64,000 nucleotides of DNA from Rhizobium mongolense subsp. loessense (GCF_900099775.1 NZ_FMTM01000001.1:1-64000), one strand, 5' to 3'. Counted from the first letter of the stretch, positions 46,144-54,973 are shown. Made by a program: numbers and translations. Notes: generated by a model from the letters alone, not told the origin.

Positions 46144-48516
46144 GTGAGCAGGAATCCGCGCGAAAGAACGAAGACCATGGGCAAGCGCCCGGGGAAGATC
46201 GGCCGCGCGAGCCGCGATGCCACTCCCGTCGAACCGCTGAACATCGTGCACGGCGCATTGCCGTCGCGCGAAGTCATTTTGCGCTTCATCGCCGAACATC
46301 CGCAAAAGGCGTCCAAACGCGAACTCGCCAAGGCCTTCGGCCTCAAGGGCGACAGCCGCGTCGAACTCAAGCACATGCTGCGGGACCTCGAACAGGAAGG
46401 CATGCTGCAGAAGACACGGAAGTCGCTGATCCGGCCGGGCGCACTGCCGCCTGTAACCGTTCTCGACATTACCACACGCGACAAGGACGGCGAACTGATC
46501 GGCCGGCCGGCGGAATGGCCGGAGGATCAGGGCGTTGCGCCTGCAGTCGCGATCCGCCAGACGTCCCCTGCCGGCCGCCAGGGCAAAGGCAAGACACCCG
46601 TTGCCGGAATGGGCGACCGCGTCGTGGCGAAGATTTTCCCGGCCGCTGACCGCGGCGGACCGGCCTATAGCGCGCGCATCATAAAGATCATCGACAAGCG
46701 CCGCGGCGCGACCATGGGTGTTTTCCGTACCGCCCCCGGCGGCGCTGGACGGCTGCTGCCGATCGAACGGCGTGGCGAAGAAATGCTGATCGATCCGGAC
46801 TATACCGGCGACGCCAAGGACGGCGACCTCGTCGAAGTCGAGATCGCGCGTCTCGGACGCTTCGGCCTGCCGCGTGCAAAGGTGCTGTCGGTCGTCGGTT
46901 CCGTCGCCTCGGAAAAGGCGATCTCGATGATTGCGATCCACGCGCACGGAATTCCGCATGTCTTCCCGCAGCCGGTGATCGACGAAGCCGATGCGGCCAG
47001 GCCAGCGACAATGTCGCATCGCGAGGATTGGCGCGACGTGCCGCTGATCACCATCGACCCCGCCGATGCGAAGGATCACGACGACGCGGTCTATGCCGAA
47101 CCGGATCCCTCCCCCGACAACCCGGGCGGCGTGATCATCACCGTGGCGATCGCCGATGTCTCCTACTATGTGAGACCCAATTCGGCACTCGACCGCGAAG
47201 CACTGAAGCGCGGCAATTCGGTTTATTTCCCCGATCGCGTCGTGCCGATGCTGCCGGAGCGCATCTCCAACGATCTCTGCTCGCTGAAAGAAGGCGTCGA
47301 GCGACCGGCGCTTGCCGTGCGTATGGTCTTTTCGAAAGAAGGCCGGAAGGCCGGGCATACGTTCCACCGCATCATGATGAAAAGTGCGGCGAAGCTTTCT
47401 TACAGCAACGCGCAGGCGGCGATCGACGGCAAGCCAGACGACAAGACCGGGCCGATGTTGGAACCGATCCTGAAGCCGCTCTGGCACGCCTACGAAGTGA
47501 TAAGGCGCGGCCGTGACAGGCGCCAGCCGCTCGAACTCGATATGCCCGAGCGCAAGATCCTGCTGAAACCGGACGGCACGGTGGACCGCGTCGTCGTGCC
47601 GCCGCGGCTCGACGCGCACAAGCTGATCGAAGAAATGATGATCCAGGCCAATGTCTGCGCGGCCGAAACGCTCGAGAAGAAACGTCAGGTGCTGATCTAT
47701 CGCATCCACGACGGCCCGACGCTCGCCAAGCAGGAGATCCTGCGCGAATTTCTGGCAACGCTCGGCATCTCGCTTGCCAAGGGCGGCAATGTGCGGGCGA
47801 ACAGCTTCAACGGCATCCTGGCAAAAGCCGAGAACACCCCGCATCAGACGATGGTCAACGAGATGGTCCTGCGCTCCCAGAGCCAGGCGATCTACAGCCC
47901 GGAAAATATCGGCCATTTCGGGCTGAACCTGATGAAATATGCGCATTTCACCTCACCGATCCGCCGCTATGCGGACCTGATCGTTCATCGTGCGCTGGTC
48001 GGCTCGCTCGGTCTCGGCGAAGGCGGCATCACACCGGAGGAAGAAGCCGCGCTCGACGACATCGCCGCTGAAATCTCCACCTTCGAGCGCCGTGCAATGG
48101 CCGCAGAGCGCGAGACGGTCGACCGGCTGGTCGCCCATCATCTCAGCACGCGTGTCGGGGAAGAGTTCAAGGCGCGCGTATCGGGCGTCACGAAAGCGGG
48201 ACTATTTGTCGCCCTGCCTGACTATGGAGCCGACGGCTTCGTACCTATATCTACGCTCGGCACGGACTACTTCATCTACGATGAGGCACATCAAGCGCTG
48301 TCGGGTGAGAGGACGGGGCTCGGGTACCGTCTCGGAGACGATGTCACCGTGAAGCTAGCCGAAGCGATCCCACTGGCCGGCGCGCTTCGCTTCGAGATGA
48401 TAAGCGAAGGACGCAACATGCCGACGGCAGTGCGCTCGTTCCACAAGGCAGGCCGCCGTGACAACCGGCAGGCCCGCAAGATGGCCGGGACAAGGCCGCC
48501 AAGGGGGCGGCTATAG
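46144..48516 (+). CDS. rnr: Ribonuclease R
   Basis: RNase R is a processive 3'-5' exonuclease that degrades structured RNA. The 790-residue protein has an N-terminal helix-turn-helix region (REVILRFIAEHPQKASKREL), cold-shock domains, the RNB catalytic domain with TIDPADAKDHDDAVYAE and the typical YTHFTSPIRRYADL-like stretch AHFTSPIRRYADLIVHRALV, and a C-terminal S1 domain. The GTG start is 2 bases after topA; an ATG at 46177 is an alternative. The basic tail RRDNRQARKMAG is usual. Confidence 0.95.
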   Translation: MSRNPRERTKTMGKRPGKIGRASRDATPVEPLNIVHGALPSREVILRFIAEHPQKASKRELAKAFGLKGDSRVELKHMLRDLEQEGMLQKTRKSLIRPGALPPVTVLDITTRDKDGELIGRPAEWPEDQGVAPAVAIRQTSPAGRQGKGKTPVAGMGDRVVAKIFPAADRGGPAYSARIIKIIDKRRGATMGVFRTAPGGAGRLLPIERRGEEMLIDPDYTGDAKDGDLVEVEIARLGRFGLPRAKVLSVVGSVASEKAISMIAIHAHGIPHVFPQPVIDEADAARPATMSHREDWRDVPLITIDPADAKDHDDAVYAEPDPSPDNPGGVIITVAIADVSYYVRPNSALDREALKRGNSVYFPDRVVPMLPERISNDLCSLKEGVERPALAVRMVFSKEGRKAGHTFHRIMMKSAAKLSYSNAQAAIDGKPDDKTGPMLEPILKPLWHAYEVIRRGRDRRQPLELDMPERKILLKPDGTVDRVVVPPRLDAHKLIEEMMIQANVCAAETLEKKRQVLIYRIHDGPTLAKQEILREFLATLGISLAKGGNVRANSFNGILAKAENTPHQTMVNEMVLRSQSQAIYSPENIGHFGLNLMKYAHFTSPIRRYADLIVHRALVGSLGLGEGGITPEEEAALDDIAAEISTFERRAMAAERETVDRLVAHHLSTRVGEEFKARVSGVTKAGLFVALPDYGADGFVPISTLGTDYFIYDEAHQALSGERTGLGYRLGDDVTVKLAEAIPLAGALRFEMISEGRNMPTAVRSFHKAGRRDNRQARKMAGTRPPRGRL

Positions 48517-48553
48517 GGCATCCTTTTCGGGGATGCTCTGCATTTGAAGTTAG

Positions 48554-48611
48554 GAGCGTCCCTTCTCCGCCAGCGGCGGATTGCCGGCGCTCCATGCGTG
48601 TAGGGACGCTC
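48554..48611. repeat. Inverted repeat between rnr and the DUF983 gene
   Basis: GAGCGTCCCT (48554-48563) is mirrored exactly by AGGGACGCTC (48602-48611) around 38 bases that contain a smaller GC-rich palindrome (CCGCCAGCGGCGG). It ends 14 bases before the DUF983 start codon, so it would form a stem in the mRNA leader, or it is an intergenic palindromic repeat. Confidence 0.55.
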
Positions 48612-48625
48612 GAAAAGGAAAGATC

Positions 48626-49087
48626 ATGACCACTGCCTCGACCGAACAACCGGTCCGCTACGGGGACGCAGAAAAGTCCGAGCGTCCGCTCGGCCGCTCC
48701 ATCATGCGCGGCATGCTGAACAGTTGTCCGCATTGCGGCAGCGGCAAGCTTTTCAGGGCTTATCTGAAGCCCGTCGACCATTGCGCCGCCTGCGGCGAGG
48801 CCATGCATCATCACCGCTCCGATGACCTGCCGCCCTATCTCGTCATCCTCGTTCTCGGCCACGTCGTGGTCGGCGGCTACATGATGACCGACATGATCTG
48901 GCCGCTGCCGCTCTGGCTGACGCTGGCGATCTGGGCTCCCATCACCGTTCTGACCGCCCTCGTCTCGATCCAGCCGATCAAGGGCGGCGTGATCGGCCTG
49001 CAATGGGCGCTTCGCCTGCATGGTTTCGGCGACCAGAACGACGATCACGACGACTACGATATCCCCGGCCGCGGGCGCTCATCGTAA
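48626..49087 (+). CDS. DUF983 membrane protein
   Basis: A 153-residue protein with a zinc-ribbon-like N-terminus (NSCPHCGSGKLFRAYLKPVD, CAACGEAMHHH) and two membrane helices (PYLVILVLGHVVVGGYMM, ITVLTALVSIQPIKGG). This is the DUF983 pattern, common in Alphaproteobacteria and often near cytochrome oxidase genes elsewhere. The function is unknown. GGAAAGATC precedes ATG 48626. Confidence 0.88.
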   Translation: MTTASTEQPVRYGDAEKSERPLGRSIMRGMLNSCPHCGSGKLFRAYLKPVDHCAACGEAMHHHRSDDLPPYLVILVLGHVVVGGYMMTDMIWPLPLWLTLAIWAPITVLTALVSIQPIKGGVIGLQWALRLHGFGDQNDDHDDYDIPGRGRSS

Positions 49088-49319
49088 GCAGTCCTGCACC
49101 TTCACCGTCCAGACATAATTCGCGTGTAGTGGGCAACGCTCGCCGGCGCTGCAGGATTGCAACGCCAGTCCTGAGCGAACACGAGCTGGATTATTTGATC
49201 TATTGCCATCGGCACCGGACTTTCCGTAAAGCACACCCCGTCACTTGGATTTGGCACGAGTGTGCCTTTCTATGTGCCACAAAACGGGCGATTCGTTTCA
49301 GTCATTCAAGGATGGATTC

Positions 49320-50504
49320 ATGTCTCAGCCGAGAAACGGCACACCGGGCGATGTCGAGGAAATCCATTGGCCGTCGCTGGTTGCCGCCGTCTCGTCGATT
49401 TCCGCTGTCGGCATCGCGATCGGCCTCGGACTTCCGCTTCTCAGCATCATCCTGGAAAAGCGCGGTATCCCCTCAACGCTCATCGGCCTGAATACGGCCA
49501 TGGCGGGCATCGCCGCCATGGCCGCTGCCCCGATCACCACAAAGCTCGCGCATAAATACGGGGTGGCCCCGACAATGCTGTGGGCGGTGGTGATTTCGGC
49601 GCTCAGCTCGCTCGGATTTTACTACGCCGAGAATTTCTGGCTTTGGTTTCCTTTGCGCTTTGCATTCCACGGCGCCACGACGACACTGTTCATCCTGTCC
49701 GAGTTCTGGATCAATGCCGCCTCACCGCCTACGAAACGAGGCTTCGTGCTTGGCATCTACGCGACAGTGCTATCGCTCGGTTTCGCAGCAGGCCCCCTGC
49801 TCTTCTCGATTCTCGGCAGCGATGGAATACTGCCCTTTCTTGTTGGCGCAGCCGCGATCCTGCTTGCGGCCATTCCGATCTTTATCGCGCGACACGAAAG
49901 CCCGATCCTGGAAGAAAAGCCGGAGCTGCACTTCATGCGCTACGTCTTCCTGGTACCGACGGCAACGGCCGCAGTCTTCATTTTCGGCGCGGTCGAGGCG
50001 GGCGGCCTTTCACTGTTCCCGATCTATGCAATCCGCGCGAACTTCACCGAATCGCAGGCGGCACTGCTGCTGACGGTGATGGGTATCGGCAATGTGATCT
50101 TTCAAATTCCGGTCGGAATGCTCTCCGACCGGATATCCGACAAGCGCCCGCTGCTTGCCGCCATGGCCTTCATGGGCCTTATCGGCTCGCTGATGCTTCC
50201 GCTACTGTCCCACAGCTGGATCATGATGGCAGCGGTCCTGCTTTTCTGGGGCGGTTGCGTTGCCGGCCTCTACACCGTCGGCCTCAGCCACCTCGGTTCC
50301 CGGCTGACAGGTTCCGATCTTGCAGCGGCGAATGCCGCCTTCGTCTTCTGTTATGCCGTCGGCACCGTTGCCGGCCCGCAGGCAATCGGGGTTGCCATCG
50401 ACGTTGCCGGAAACAATGGTTTTGCATATGCGATTGCCTGTTTCTTCGGGCTTTATGCCTTGCTGGCGGGCATAAGGCTGCTTTTCCTGCGAAAGCGGGC
50501 TTGA
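49320..50504 (+). CDS. MFS transporter, 12-TM (YcaD-like)
   Basis: A 394-residue permease with about 12 helices. It has SVGIAIGLGLPLLSIILEKR-like helix 1, a divergent loop motif KLAHKYGVAPTM, a charged central loop HESPILEEKPELH and the conserved PVGMLSDRISDKRPLL between helices 8 and 9. It resembles the YcaD/TetV-like branch of MFS. The substrate is unknown. ATG 49320 (MSQPRNGTPGD) is followed directly by coding sequence typical for the family; upstream frame is unlikely to be translated. Confidence 0.82.
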   Translation: MSQPRNGTPGDVEEIHWPSLVAAVSSISAVGIAIGLGLPLLSIILEKRGIPSTLIGLNTAMAGIAAMAAAPITTKLAHKYGVAPTMLWAVVISALSSLGFYYAENFWLWFPLRFAFHGATTTLFILSEFWINAASPPTKRGFVLGIYATVLSLGFAAGPLLFSILGSDGILPFLVGAAAILLAAIPIFIARHESPILEEKPELHFMRYVFLVPTATAAVFIFGAVEAGGLSLFPIYAIRANFTESQAALLLTVMGIGNVIFQIPVGMLSDRISDKRPLLAAMAFMGLIGSLMLPLLSHSWIMMAAVLLFWGGCVAGLYTVGLSHLGSRLTGSDLAAANAAFVFCYAVGTVAGPQAIGVAIDVAGNNGFAYAIACFFGLYALLAGIRLLFLRKRA

Positions 50505-50597
50505 CTTTTCGGGCCGGATTCGTAGTTTCGCGCCAGAATTTGCCGTGGGGCCCATCCGGCTTTCCACGGCTTTCATTTTCGTAAAGGCAGGACAACC

Positions 50598-50765
50598 ATG
50601 GCCAAGGCTACTACAATCAAGATAAAGCTGCTGTCGACGGCCGACACCGGTTTCTTCTACGTCACGACGAAGAACAGCCGTACGATGACGGACAAGATGA
50701 CGAAGACCAAGTATGACCCGGTCGCTAAGAAGCATGTCGAGTTCAAGGAAACCAAGATCAAGTAA
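50598..50765 (+). CDS. rpmG: 50S ribosomal protein L33
   Basis: A 55-residue ribosomal protein ([20 protein letters not shown]...), with the L33 signature [15 protein letters not shown] and a basic tail [18 protein letters not shown]. It lacks the zinc cysteines, as is usual for this L33 type in Proteobacteria. GGCAGGACAACC gives the binding site, and a strong terminator follows 20 bases after the stop. Confidence 0.97.
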   Translation: MAKATTIKIKLLSTADTGFFYVTTKNSRTMTDKMTKTKYDPVAKKHVEFKETKIK

Positions 50766-50785
50766 TTCTTGATCTCAGGTTGTTT

Positions 50786-50819
50786 AAAAAGCGCGCGCCG
50801 TCTGGCTGCGCGCTTTTTT
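50786..50819 (+). terminator. Rho-independent terminator of rpmG
   Basis: GCGCGC ... GCGCGC stem extended by flanking A and T runs (AAAAA before, TTTTTT after), a classical bidirectional-looking terminator. Confidence 0.9.
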
Positions 50820-50855
50820 CATTCGTGGATTGTGTTTTGCCCTGTCAGCGGAAAC

Positions 50856-50897
50856 AAAAACGCCGTCTTTCTCCGTGATAGGAAAGACGGCGTTTTT
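50856..50897. terminator. Second hairpin terminator after rpmG
   Basis: AAAAACGCCGTCTTTC is mirrored by GAAAGACGGCGTTTTT with a 10-base loop. The T run on both strands allows it to stop transcripts from either side, for example a minus-strand RNA arriving from the right. Confidence 0.8.
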
Positions 50898-50902
50898 CCG
50901 GC

Positions 50903-51045
50903 AAAGGGGGTCGGCCAGCAGGCAAGGCGGCACGAGGAACCGCGAAAAGTTGCGAGCTAGCCGACCGGACCCCACGACCCAGGAGATGCGGCGGACCTGA
51001 GCATCATGGGGTATGCAGACTCCTCAACAGGGAGTGCTTTTCTCT
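50903..51045 (+). ncRNA. Candidate structured small RNA
   Basis: The stretch shows three potential stem-loops: a long one joining 50909-50919 with 50956-50966 (GGTCGGC / GCCGACC plus AGC / GCT), a small one at 51001-51016 (GCAT / ATGC), and a final ACTCC-TCAACA-GGGAGT hairpin followed by GCTTTTCTCT that could end transcription. Rhizobial trans-acting RNAs often have three hairpins with a terminator. No open reading frame is convincing. The opposite strand could be the transcribed one. No promoter was identified. Confidence 0.45.
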
Positions 51046-51167
51046 TATGAGCCAATAATTTGCGCATAAACGAAAGAAAATCAACAAATTCTTAATGATG
51101 AGAAATTCCTGCCTGCTCCTATGGTTAAAAGTCCAATTTTGGGGCAGGTGGAGATCAGCCTAATGAC

Positions 51168-51407
51168 TTAGGCCCTCAGGAAATGAACCAGCTTTGCAAA
51201 GAAACCAATAGGCACATAGCAGTAACTTTGCCGGATGTTGACGTTACGTAAGGTCGCAACATTTCCGTTCGGGAAATAGCACTGCCCGCATAGCGGCTTG
51301 CCGCTATCCGTGTATTCTTTAACAGAGCGCCTTTGTTCTTCCCGCTGCAGCAGATGCACCCTAAGAAGGTCACCGAAGGCAGTGATCCATTTCCGGGTCT
51401 TTTCCAC
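51168..51407 (-). CDS. Doubtful small ORF of unusual composition
   Basis: A 79-codon frame with GTG start reads EKTRKWITAFGDLLRVHLLQ, later SGKPLCGQCYFPNGN and SYCYVPIGFFAKLVHFL. It has protein-like stretches and a CxxC pair, and lower GC than its neighbours. No clear ribosome binding site. It lies downstream of pleD, with the palindrome 51438-51453 just upstream of its start. It may be a small acquired gene or chance. Confidence 0.3.
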   Translation of the reverse strand: MEKTRKWITAFGDLLRVHLLQREEQRRSVKEYTDSGKPLCGQCYFPNGNVATLRNVNIRQSYCYVPIGFFAKLVHFLRA

Positions 51408-51437
51408 AAAAGAAGCGCGTCCTTTGCCAAAGCCACG

Positions 51438-51453
51438 ATTACAAATTTGTAAT
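51438..51453. promoter_or_regulatory. Perfect 16-bp palindrome
   Basis: ATTACAAATTTGTAAT is a perfect AT-rich palindrome in a GC-rich genome, 31 bases upstream of the doubtful ORF at 51407 and 59 bases downstream of the pleD stop. It looks like an operator for a dimeric regulator; the regulator is unknown. Confidence 0.45.
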
Positions 51454-51511
51454 ATTCGGCGTTTTCCGGTGGAAAACGATGTCCTGTACCGGCCCTGAGA
51501 CAGTATTGCAG

Positions 51512-52885
51512 TCAGGCTGCAGCAGCAACGACGCGGTTCCGGCCGGTGTTCTTTGCTTCATAAAGAGCAAGATCGGCCTGCTTCATAAGCTGGTCCGGCG
51601 TGATGACCGAGGATAGGCGCGAAGAGATACCGAAGGAGGCGGTGACTTTCAGCTCCTGCCCTGCCGATTTCAACCCAAAAGGAATGCTTTCGACGGAGGC
51701 CCGCAGACGCTCGGCAACCGCGGCAGCCACCTCAGGCGACGTATCCGGCATCACCACGACGAACTCCTCGCCACCATAGCGGCAGGCCAGATCGGCGCCG
51801 CGGACGGTCGAGCGGATGCGGTTGGCAAATTCCTTGAGCACCTCGTCGCCGGCATCATGGCCGTGCGTGTCGTTCACCTGCTTGAAGCGGTCGATGTCGG
51901 TGATCAACACCGATAGTGGACGCCCCCGGGCCATCGAGCGGTTGAAGAGAACCTTGAGATGATTGTCGAGGTAACGGCGGTTGTTGAGACCCGTCAGCGG
52001 ATCGGTGACGGCAAGCTCGATGGTCTGCTTGACGCTGGCGCGCAGGCGGTCGTTGAAGCGCTTGCGGCGGATCTGGGTCAGGCCACGGGCGACGAGTTCG
52101 TTCGTGTCGACCGGACGGACGATGTAGTCGTTGACGCCGAGATCGAGCGCCCGGATGACCATATCGTCAGCGCCCTGCTCGGTTATGATCAGGATCGGCA
52201 GAAAACGGGTACGCTCCAGCGAACGGAATTGCGAGCAGAGCCGCAGGGGATCGTAATCGTCGAAATTGGCGTTGACGATCACGAGTTCGAAAGCGTTCTC
52301 GGCAGCTTCGAACAGGGCTGCCTGCGGGTCGGAAATGGCCGTCACATCGGCGATCGGCTTCAGCGCCTTGACGATACGCTCCTGCGAATTGGCGCGGCTG
52401 TCGACCAATAGAATCTGTCCGGCTTCTTCCGGGCGCCCTTCCCCGGCACGGAGCAGATCGTCGATCCCCATCGTCTCGGCCGTTTCGGCGCGGATGCGCA
52501 GTTCATCGCTCAGCGTCTTCAGGCGCAGAAGGCTTTTCACGCGGGAGATGAGCTGCAGGTCGTTGACCGGCTTGGTCAAGAAATCATCGGCGCCCGCCTT
52601 CAGGCCGCGCACGCGGTCAGCCGGCTGGTCCAGCGCCGTCACCATCACGACGGGAATATGCGAGGTCTTCGCGCTCGCCTTCAGACGCGTGCAGACCTCG
52701 AAGCCGTCAAGCCCTGGCATCATCACATCGAGGAGGATGAGATCGACCTGGTTGCGCTCGCAGATCGCCAGTGCCTGATAACCGTCCGCCGCCGTCAGCA
52801 CGTCGAAATATTCCGCGAGAAGCCGCGCTTCGAGCAGCTTCACATTCGCCGGAATATCATCAACCACCAATATGCGCGCAGTCAT
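51512..52885 (-). CDS. pleD: PleD-type response regulator diguanylate cyclase
   Basis: PleD makes cyclic di-GMP and controls the motile-to-sessile transition and polar development in Alphaproteobacteria. The 457-residue protein has a first receiver domain with the phosphorylated Asp in LILLDVMMPGLDG, a second degenerate receiver domain (about 155-270), and a GGDEF domain with active site CRYGGEEFVVVMPD. The feedback I-site RxxD is present as RGAD shortly before GGEEF. It is 18 bases after divK on the same strand, as in Caulobacter and rhizobia. Confidence 0.95.
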   Translation of the reverse strand: MTARILVVDDIPANVKLLEARLLAEYFDVLTAADGYQALAICERNQVDLILLDVMMPGLDGFEVCTRLKASAKTSHIPVVMVTALDQPADRVRGLKAGADDFLTKPVNDLQLISRVKSLLRLKTLSDELRIRAETAETMGIDDLLRAGEGRPEEAGQILLVDSRANSQERIVKALKPIADVTAISDPQAALFEAAENAFELVIVNANFDDYDPLRLCSQFRSLERTRFLPILIITEQGADDMVIRALDLGVNDYIVRPVDTNELVARGLTQIRRKRFNDRLRASVKQTIELAVTDPLTGLNNRRYLDNHLKVLFNRSMARGRPLSVLITDIDRFKQVNDTHGHDAGDEVLKEFANRIRSTVRGADLACRYGGEEFVVVMPDTSPEVAAAVAERLRASVESIPFGLKSAGQELKVTASFGISSRLSSVITPDQLMKQADLALYEAKNTGRNRVVAAAA

Positions 52886-52903
52886 AAACGTCTTTCAGAT
52901 GCG

Positions 52904-53275
52904 CTAGGCATCACCGAGATAGGTCTTGATCGTTTCAATGAACTTCGGAACCGAGATGGGCTTGGAGACATAGGCTTCGCAGCCGCCCTGACGGATACGC
53001 TCCTCGTCGCCCTTCATTGCAAAGGCCGTCACCGCAATCACCGGGATGACATGCAGTTCGTCGTCTTCCTTCAGCCATTTGGTAACCTCCAGGCCTGATA
53101 CCTCCGGAAGCTGGATATCCATAAGGATCAGGTCCGGCTTGTATTTTCGAGCAAGATCAAGCGCTTCCATCCCGTTTCGGGTCTGAATTGTCGTATAGCC
53201 GGACGCCTCGATCAGGTCGCGAAAGAGCTTCATGTTGAGCTCGTTATCTTCTACAATCATCACCTGTTTGGGCAT
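52904..53275 (-). CDS. divK: Single-domain response regulator DivK
   Basis: DivK is an essential cell-cycle regulator that is phosphorylated by DivJ and dephosphorylated by PleC, and acts through CtrA. The 123-residue receiver has the acidic pocket in [13 protein letters not shown], the phosphorylated Asp in [13 protein letters not shown], the conserved Thr in VIAVTAFAM and Lys in YVSKPIS. It has no output domain. It leads the divK-pleD operon; the tandem palindromes at 53360-53400 lie in its upstream region. Confidence 0.96.
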   Translation of the reverse strand: MPKQVMIVEDNELNMKLFRDLIEASGYTTIQTRNGMEALDLARKYKPDLILMDIQLPEVSGLEVTKWLKEDDELHVIPVIAVTAFAMKGDEERIRQGGCEAYVSKPISVPKFIETIKTYLGDA

Positions 53276-53359
53276 GGCACGCTTGTCCCTACGTCTCGTC
53301 CCTGCAGCCGATCGCGCCGTGACAGAAGACTGCGCGCACGAATCCAGGAAACCGATAGT

Positions 53360-53400
53360 GGTAAACTACCGGTATTTGGTTGAAGAAAAGGTAACTTACC
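53360..53400. promoter_or_regulatory. Tandem palindromes between divK and the DUF3572 gene
   Basis: GGTAAACTACC (53360-53370) and GGTAACTTACC (53390-53400) share the form GGTA-N3-TACC and begin exactly 30 bases apart, three DNA turns. They lie between the divergent divK and DUF3572 genes, 85 bases or more from divK and 8 bases or more before ATG 53408. This looks like an operator for a protein that binds two sites on one face of the DNA. Confidence 0.5.
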
Positions 53401-53407
53401 CGGCGAA

Positions 53408-53716
53408 ATGCAAAGCAACTTCAAGACTTCCAAACAATTAGCCGCAGACCCCCAGGAAACGGCGATTGCCGTTCTCAGCTGGCTGGCGAACGAACCCGAC
53501 ATGTTCTCGCGTTTTCTGGCGCTGACGGGCGTGGAGCCTGCCCAGGTCCGCAACGCCGTCCACGATCCTGGCTTCCTTGCCGGCATGCTGGATTTCCTGA
53601 TGAACCATGAGCCAACGGCGGTGGCCTTCTGCGAAGCGACCGGCACGAAGCCCGATACGCTCGCTGCCGTTTGGCGGCATTTCTCTTCTCCCGGCCTCGA
53701 TTCGGGAGAATACTGA
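53408..53716 (+). CDS. DUF3572 protein
   Basis: A 102-residue mainly helical protein with QLAADPQETAIAVLSWLANE, PDMFSRFLALTGVEPAQVRN and FLAGMLDFLMNHEPTAVAFC. This is the DUF3572 pattern found beside divK-pleD in rhizobia. The function is unknown. It is divergent from divK and 5 bases before the HAD-like gene. Confidence 0.88.
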   Translation: MQSNFKTSKQLAADPQETAIAVLSWLANEPDMFSRFLALTGVEPAQVRNAVHDPGFLAGMLDFLMNHEPTAVAFCEATGTKPDTLAAVWRHFSSPGLDSGEY

Positions 53717-53721
53717 GCGCA

Positions 53722-54405
53722 ATGGAGACCGGAACTTTCGACATCTCGCATGTGCCGCTGGGCGACCGGCCGCTGATCGTCTGCGACGTCGACGACGTCG
53801 TGCTGCAGTTCATCGATCCCTTTCAGCGGTTTCTTCTCAGCGAAGGGCATGAGCTTTTGCCGCGTTCCTTTCATCTCCATGGCAATATCGTTTCTAAAGA
53901 TGGGGTTGCGCTCGAGGTTATCCATGTCAGCCGGCTGATCGAAACCTTCTTCGAACGCCAGGAGGAGTGGCAGCTGCCGCTTTCGCTGGCCGCGGAGACG
54001 CTCGGCAGGCTCTCCGCCACGGCCGATATCGTTTTCCTGACCGCAATGCCGCCGGTCTATGCGGATCAGCGGCGGCGGTTGCTCGACCGCTTCAACCTCC
54101 CCTACCCTCTGCTTGCGACCCGTCAGCCGAAAGGGCCGATCGTCAAGGCGCTGCATGGCGTGCGCTCCCTGCCCGTCGCTTTCATCGACGACATGGCGGT
54201 CAATCTTCATTCGGTGCGCGAACATGTCGATAACTGCCTTCTGCTGCATCTGATGCCGGTCTCCGAAATTCACCGTTTCGCACCTGCGGCTATGGACGAC
54301 ATTCAGCGGATTCACGACTGGAACGAGGCTGCATCGCTGATCGGAAGTCATTTCACTGAAGCCGACGCAGCCCGGAGCCTCACTGCAGCAAATCCAACCG
54401 CATGA
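53722..54405 (+). CDS. HAD-superfamily-like protein
   Basis: A 227-residue protein with HAD motifs: motif I LIVCDVDDVVLQF, motif II in IVFLTAMPP, a candidate motif III lysine in RQPKGPIVKAL and motif IV FIDDMAVNLHS. It should be a phosphatase or related enzyme of unknown substrate. I chose ATG 53722 (METGTFDIS), 5 bases after the DUF3572 gene, which suggests co-transcription. Its 3' end overlaps the convergent GNAT gene by 26 bases. Confidence 0.82.
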   Translation: METGTFDISHVPLGDRPLIVCDVDDVVLQFIDPFQRFLLSEGHELLPRSFHLHGNIVSKDGVALEVIHVSRLIETFFERQEEWQLPLSLAAETLGRLSATADIVFLTAMPPVYADQRRRLLDRFNLPYPLLATRQPKGPIVKALHGVRSLPVAFIDDMAVNLHSVREHVDNCLLLHLMPVSEIHRFAPAAMDDIQRIHDWNEAASLIGSHFTEADAARSLTAANPTA

Positions 54406-54973
54406 GCGGCCGCCCCTCCTTTCGCCGTGCCACCGGCTCGAAGCCCGCCGCATCGAAGATTGCGGTCGAGCCGATGCAGAGCGTGACCGACTTCGACTGC
54501 TTCGTATGGTCGATGGGACAGCCTTCGAGACAGCGCGCGCCGTTTTGCCGCGCGTGATCGATCGCGCCCTGCAGCAGGCGATGACTGAGACCTTTGCCAC
54601 GTAGTGGCGGCGAAAGAAAAAAACAGCTCACGGCCCAGATGGACGGGTCCAGCACATCGCCCTCCTCCAGCGGCCGGGAAACCGTGCGCGGCGAGTTGAA
54701 TTGGGCAACATCTTGGCGCGGTCCCACCTGCACCCAGGCGACCGGCTGGCCATCCGCATAGGCGAGAATGCCGGGCGGCGGACCGGCGGCGATGCGGTTT
54801 CTGATATACTCTTTCCGCTCATCCGGCCGCATTTTGGTGCGCACTGCATACGGCAATCTGAGAGCCACGCACCAGCAGTCACAGAAGGCACCGCGCGGGC
54901 CGAAGAGCATCTCGAAATCTGTCCAGCGCTCCGGCGTCACCGGCTCAAAACGCAGATCGATATCCAAAGCCAA
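54380..54973 (-). CDS. GNAT-family N-acetyltransferase
   Basis: A 197-residue acetyltransferase. It has the Cys/Trp-rich FGPRGAFCDCWCVALRLP early segment, the cofactor motif FFLSPPLRGKGLSHRLLQGA, and the C-terminal IFDAAGFEPVARRKEGRPLM. This arrangement is common in a bacterial GNAT subgroup of unknown substrate. It is convergent with the HAD-like gene and divergent from dinB. Confidence 0.87.
   Translation of the reverse strand: MALDIDLRFEPVTPERWTDFEMLFGPRGAFCDCWCVALRLPYAVRTKMRPDERKEYIRNRIAAGPPPGILAYADGQPVAWVQVGPRQDVAQFNSPRTVSRPLEEGDVLDPSIWAVSCFFLSPPLRGKGLSHRLLQGAIDHARQNGARCLEGCPIDHTKQSKSVTLCIGSTAIFDAAGFEPVARRKEGRPLMRLDLLQ

Noticed and set aside
45898..47946. 682-codon frame opposite rnr and the topA end
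   Set aside because: Antisense shadow of a clear RNase R gene.
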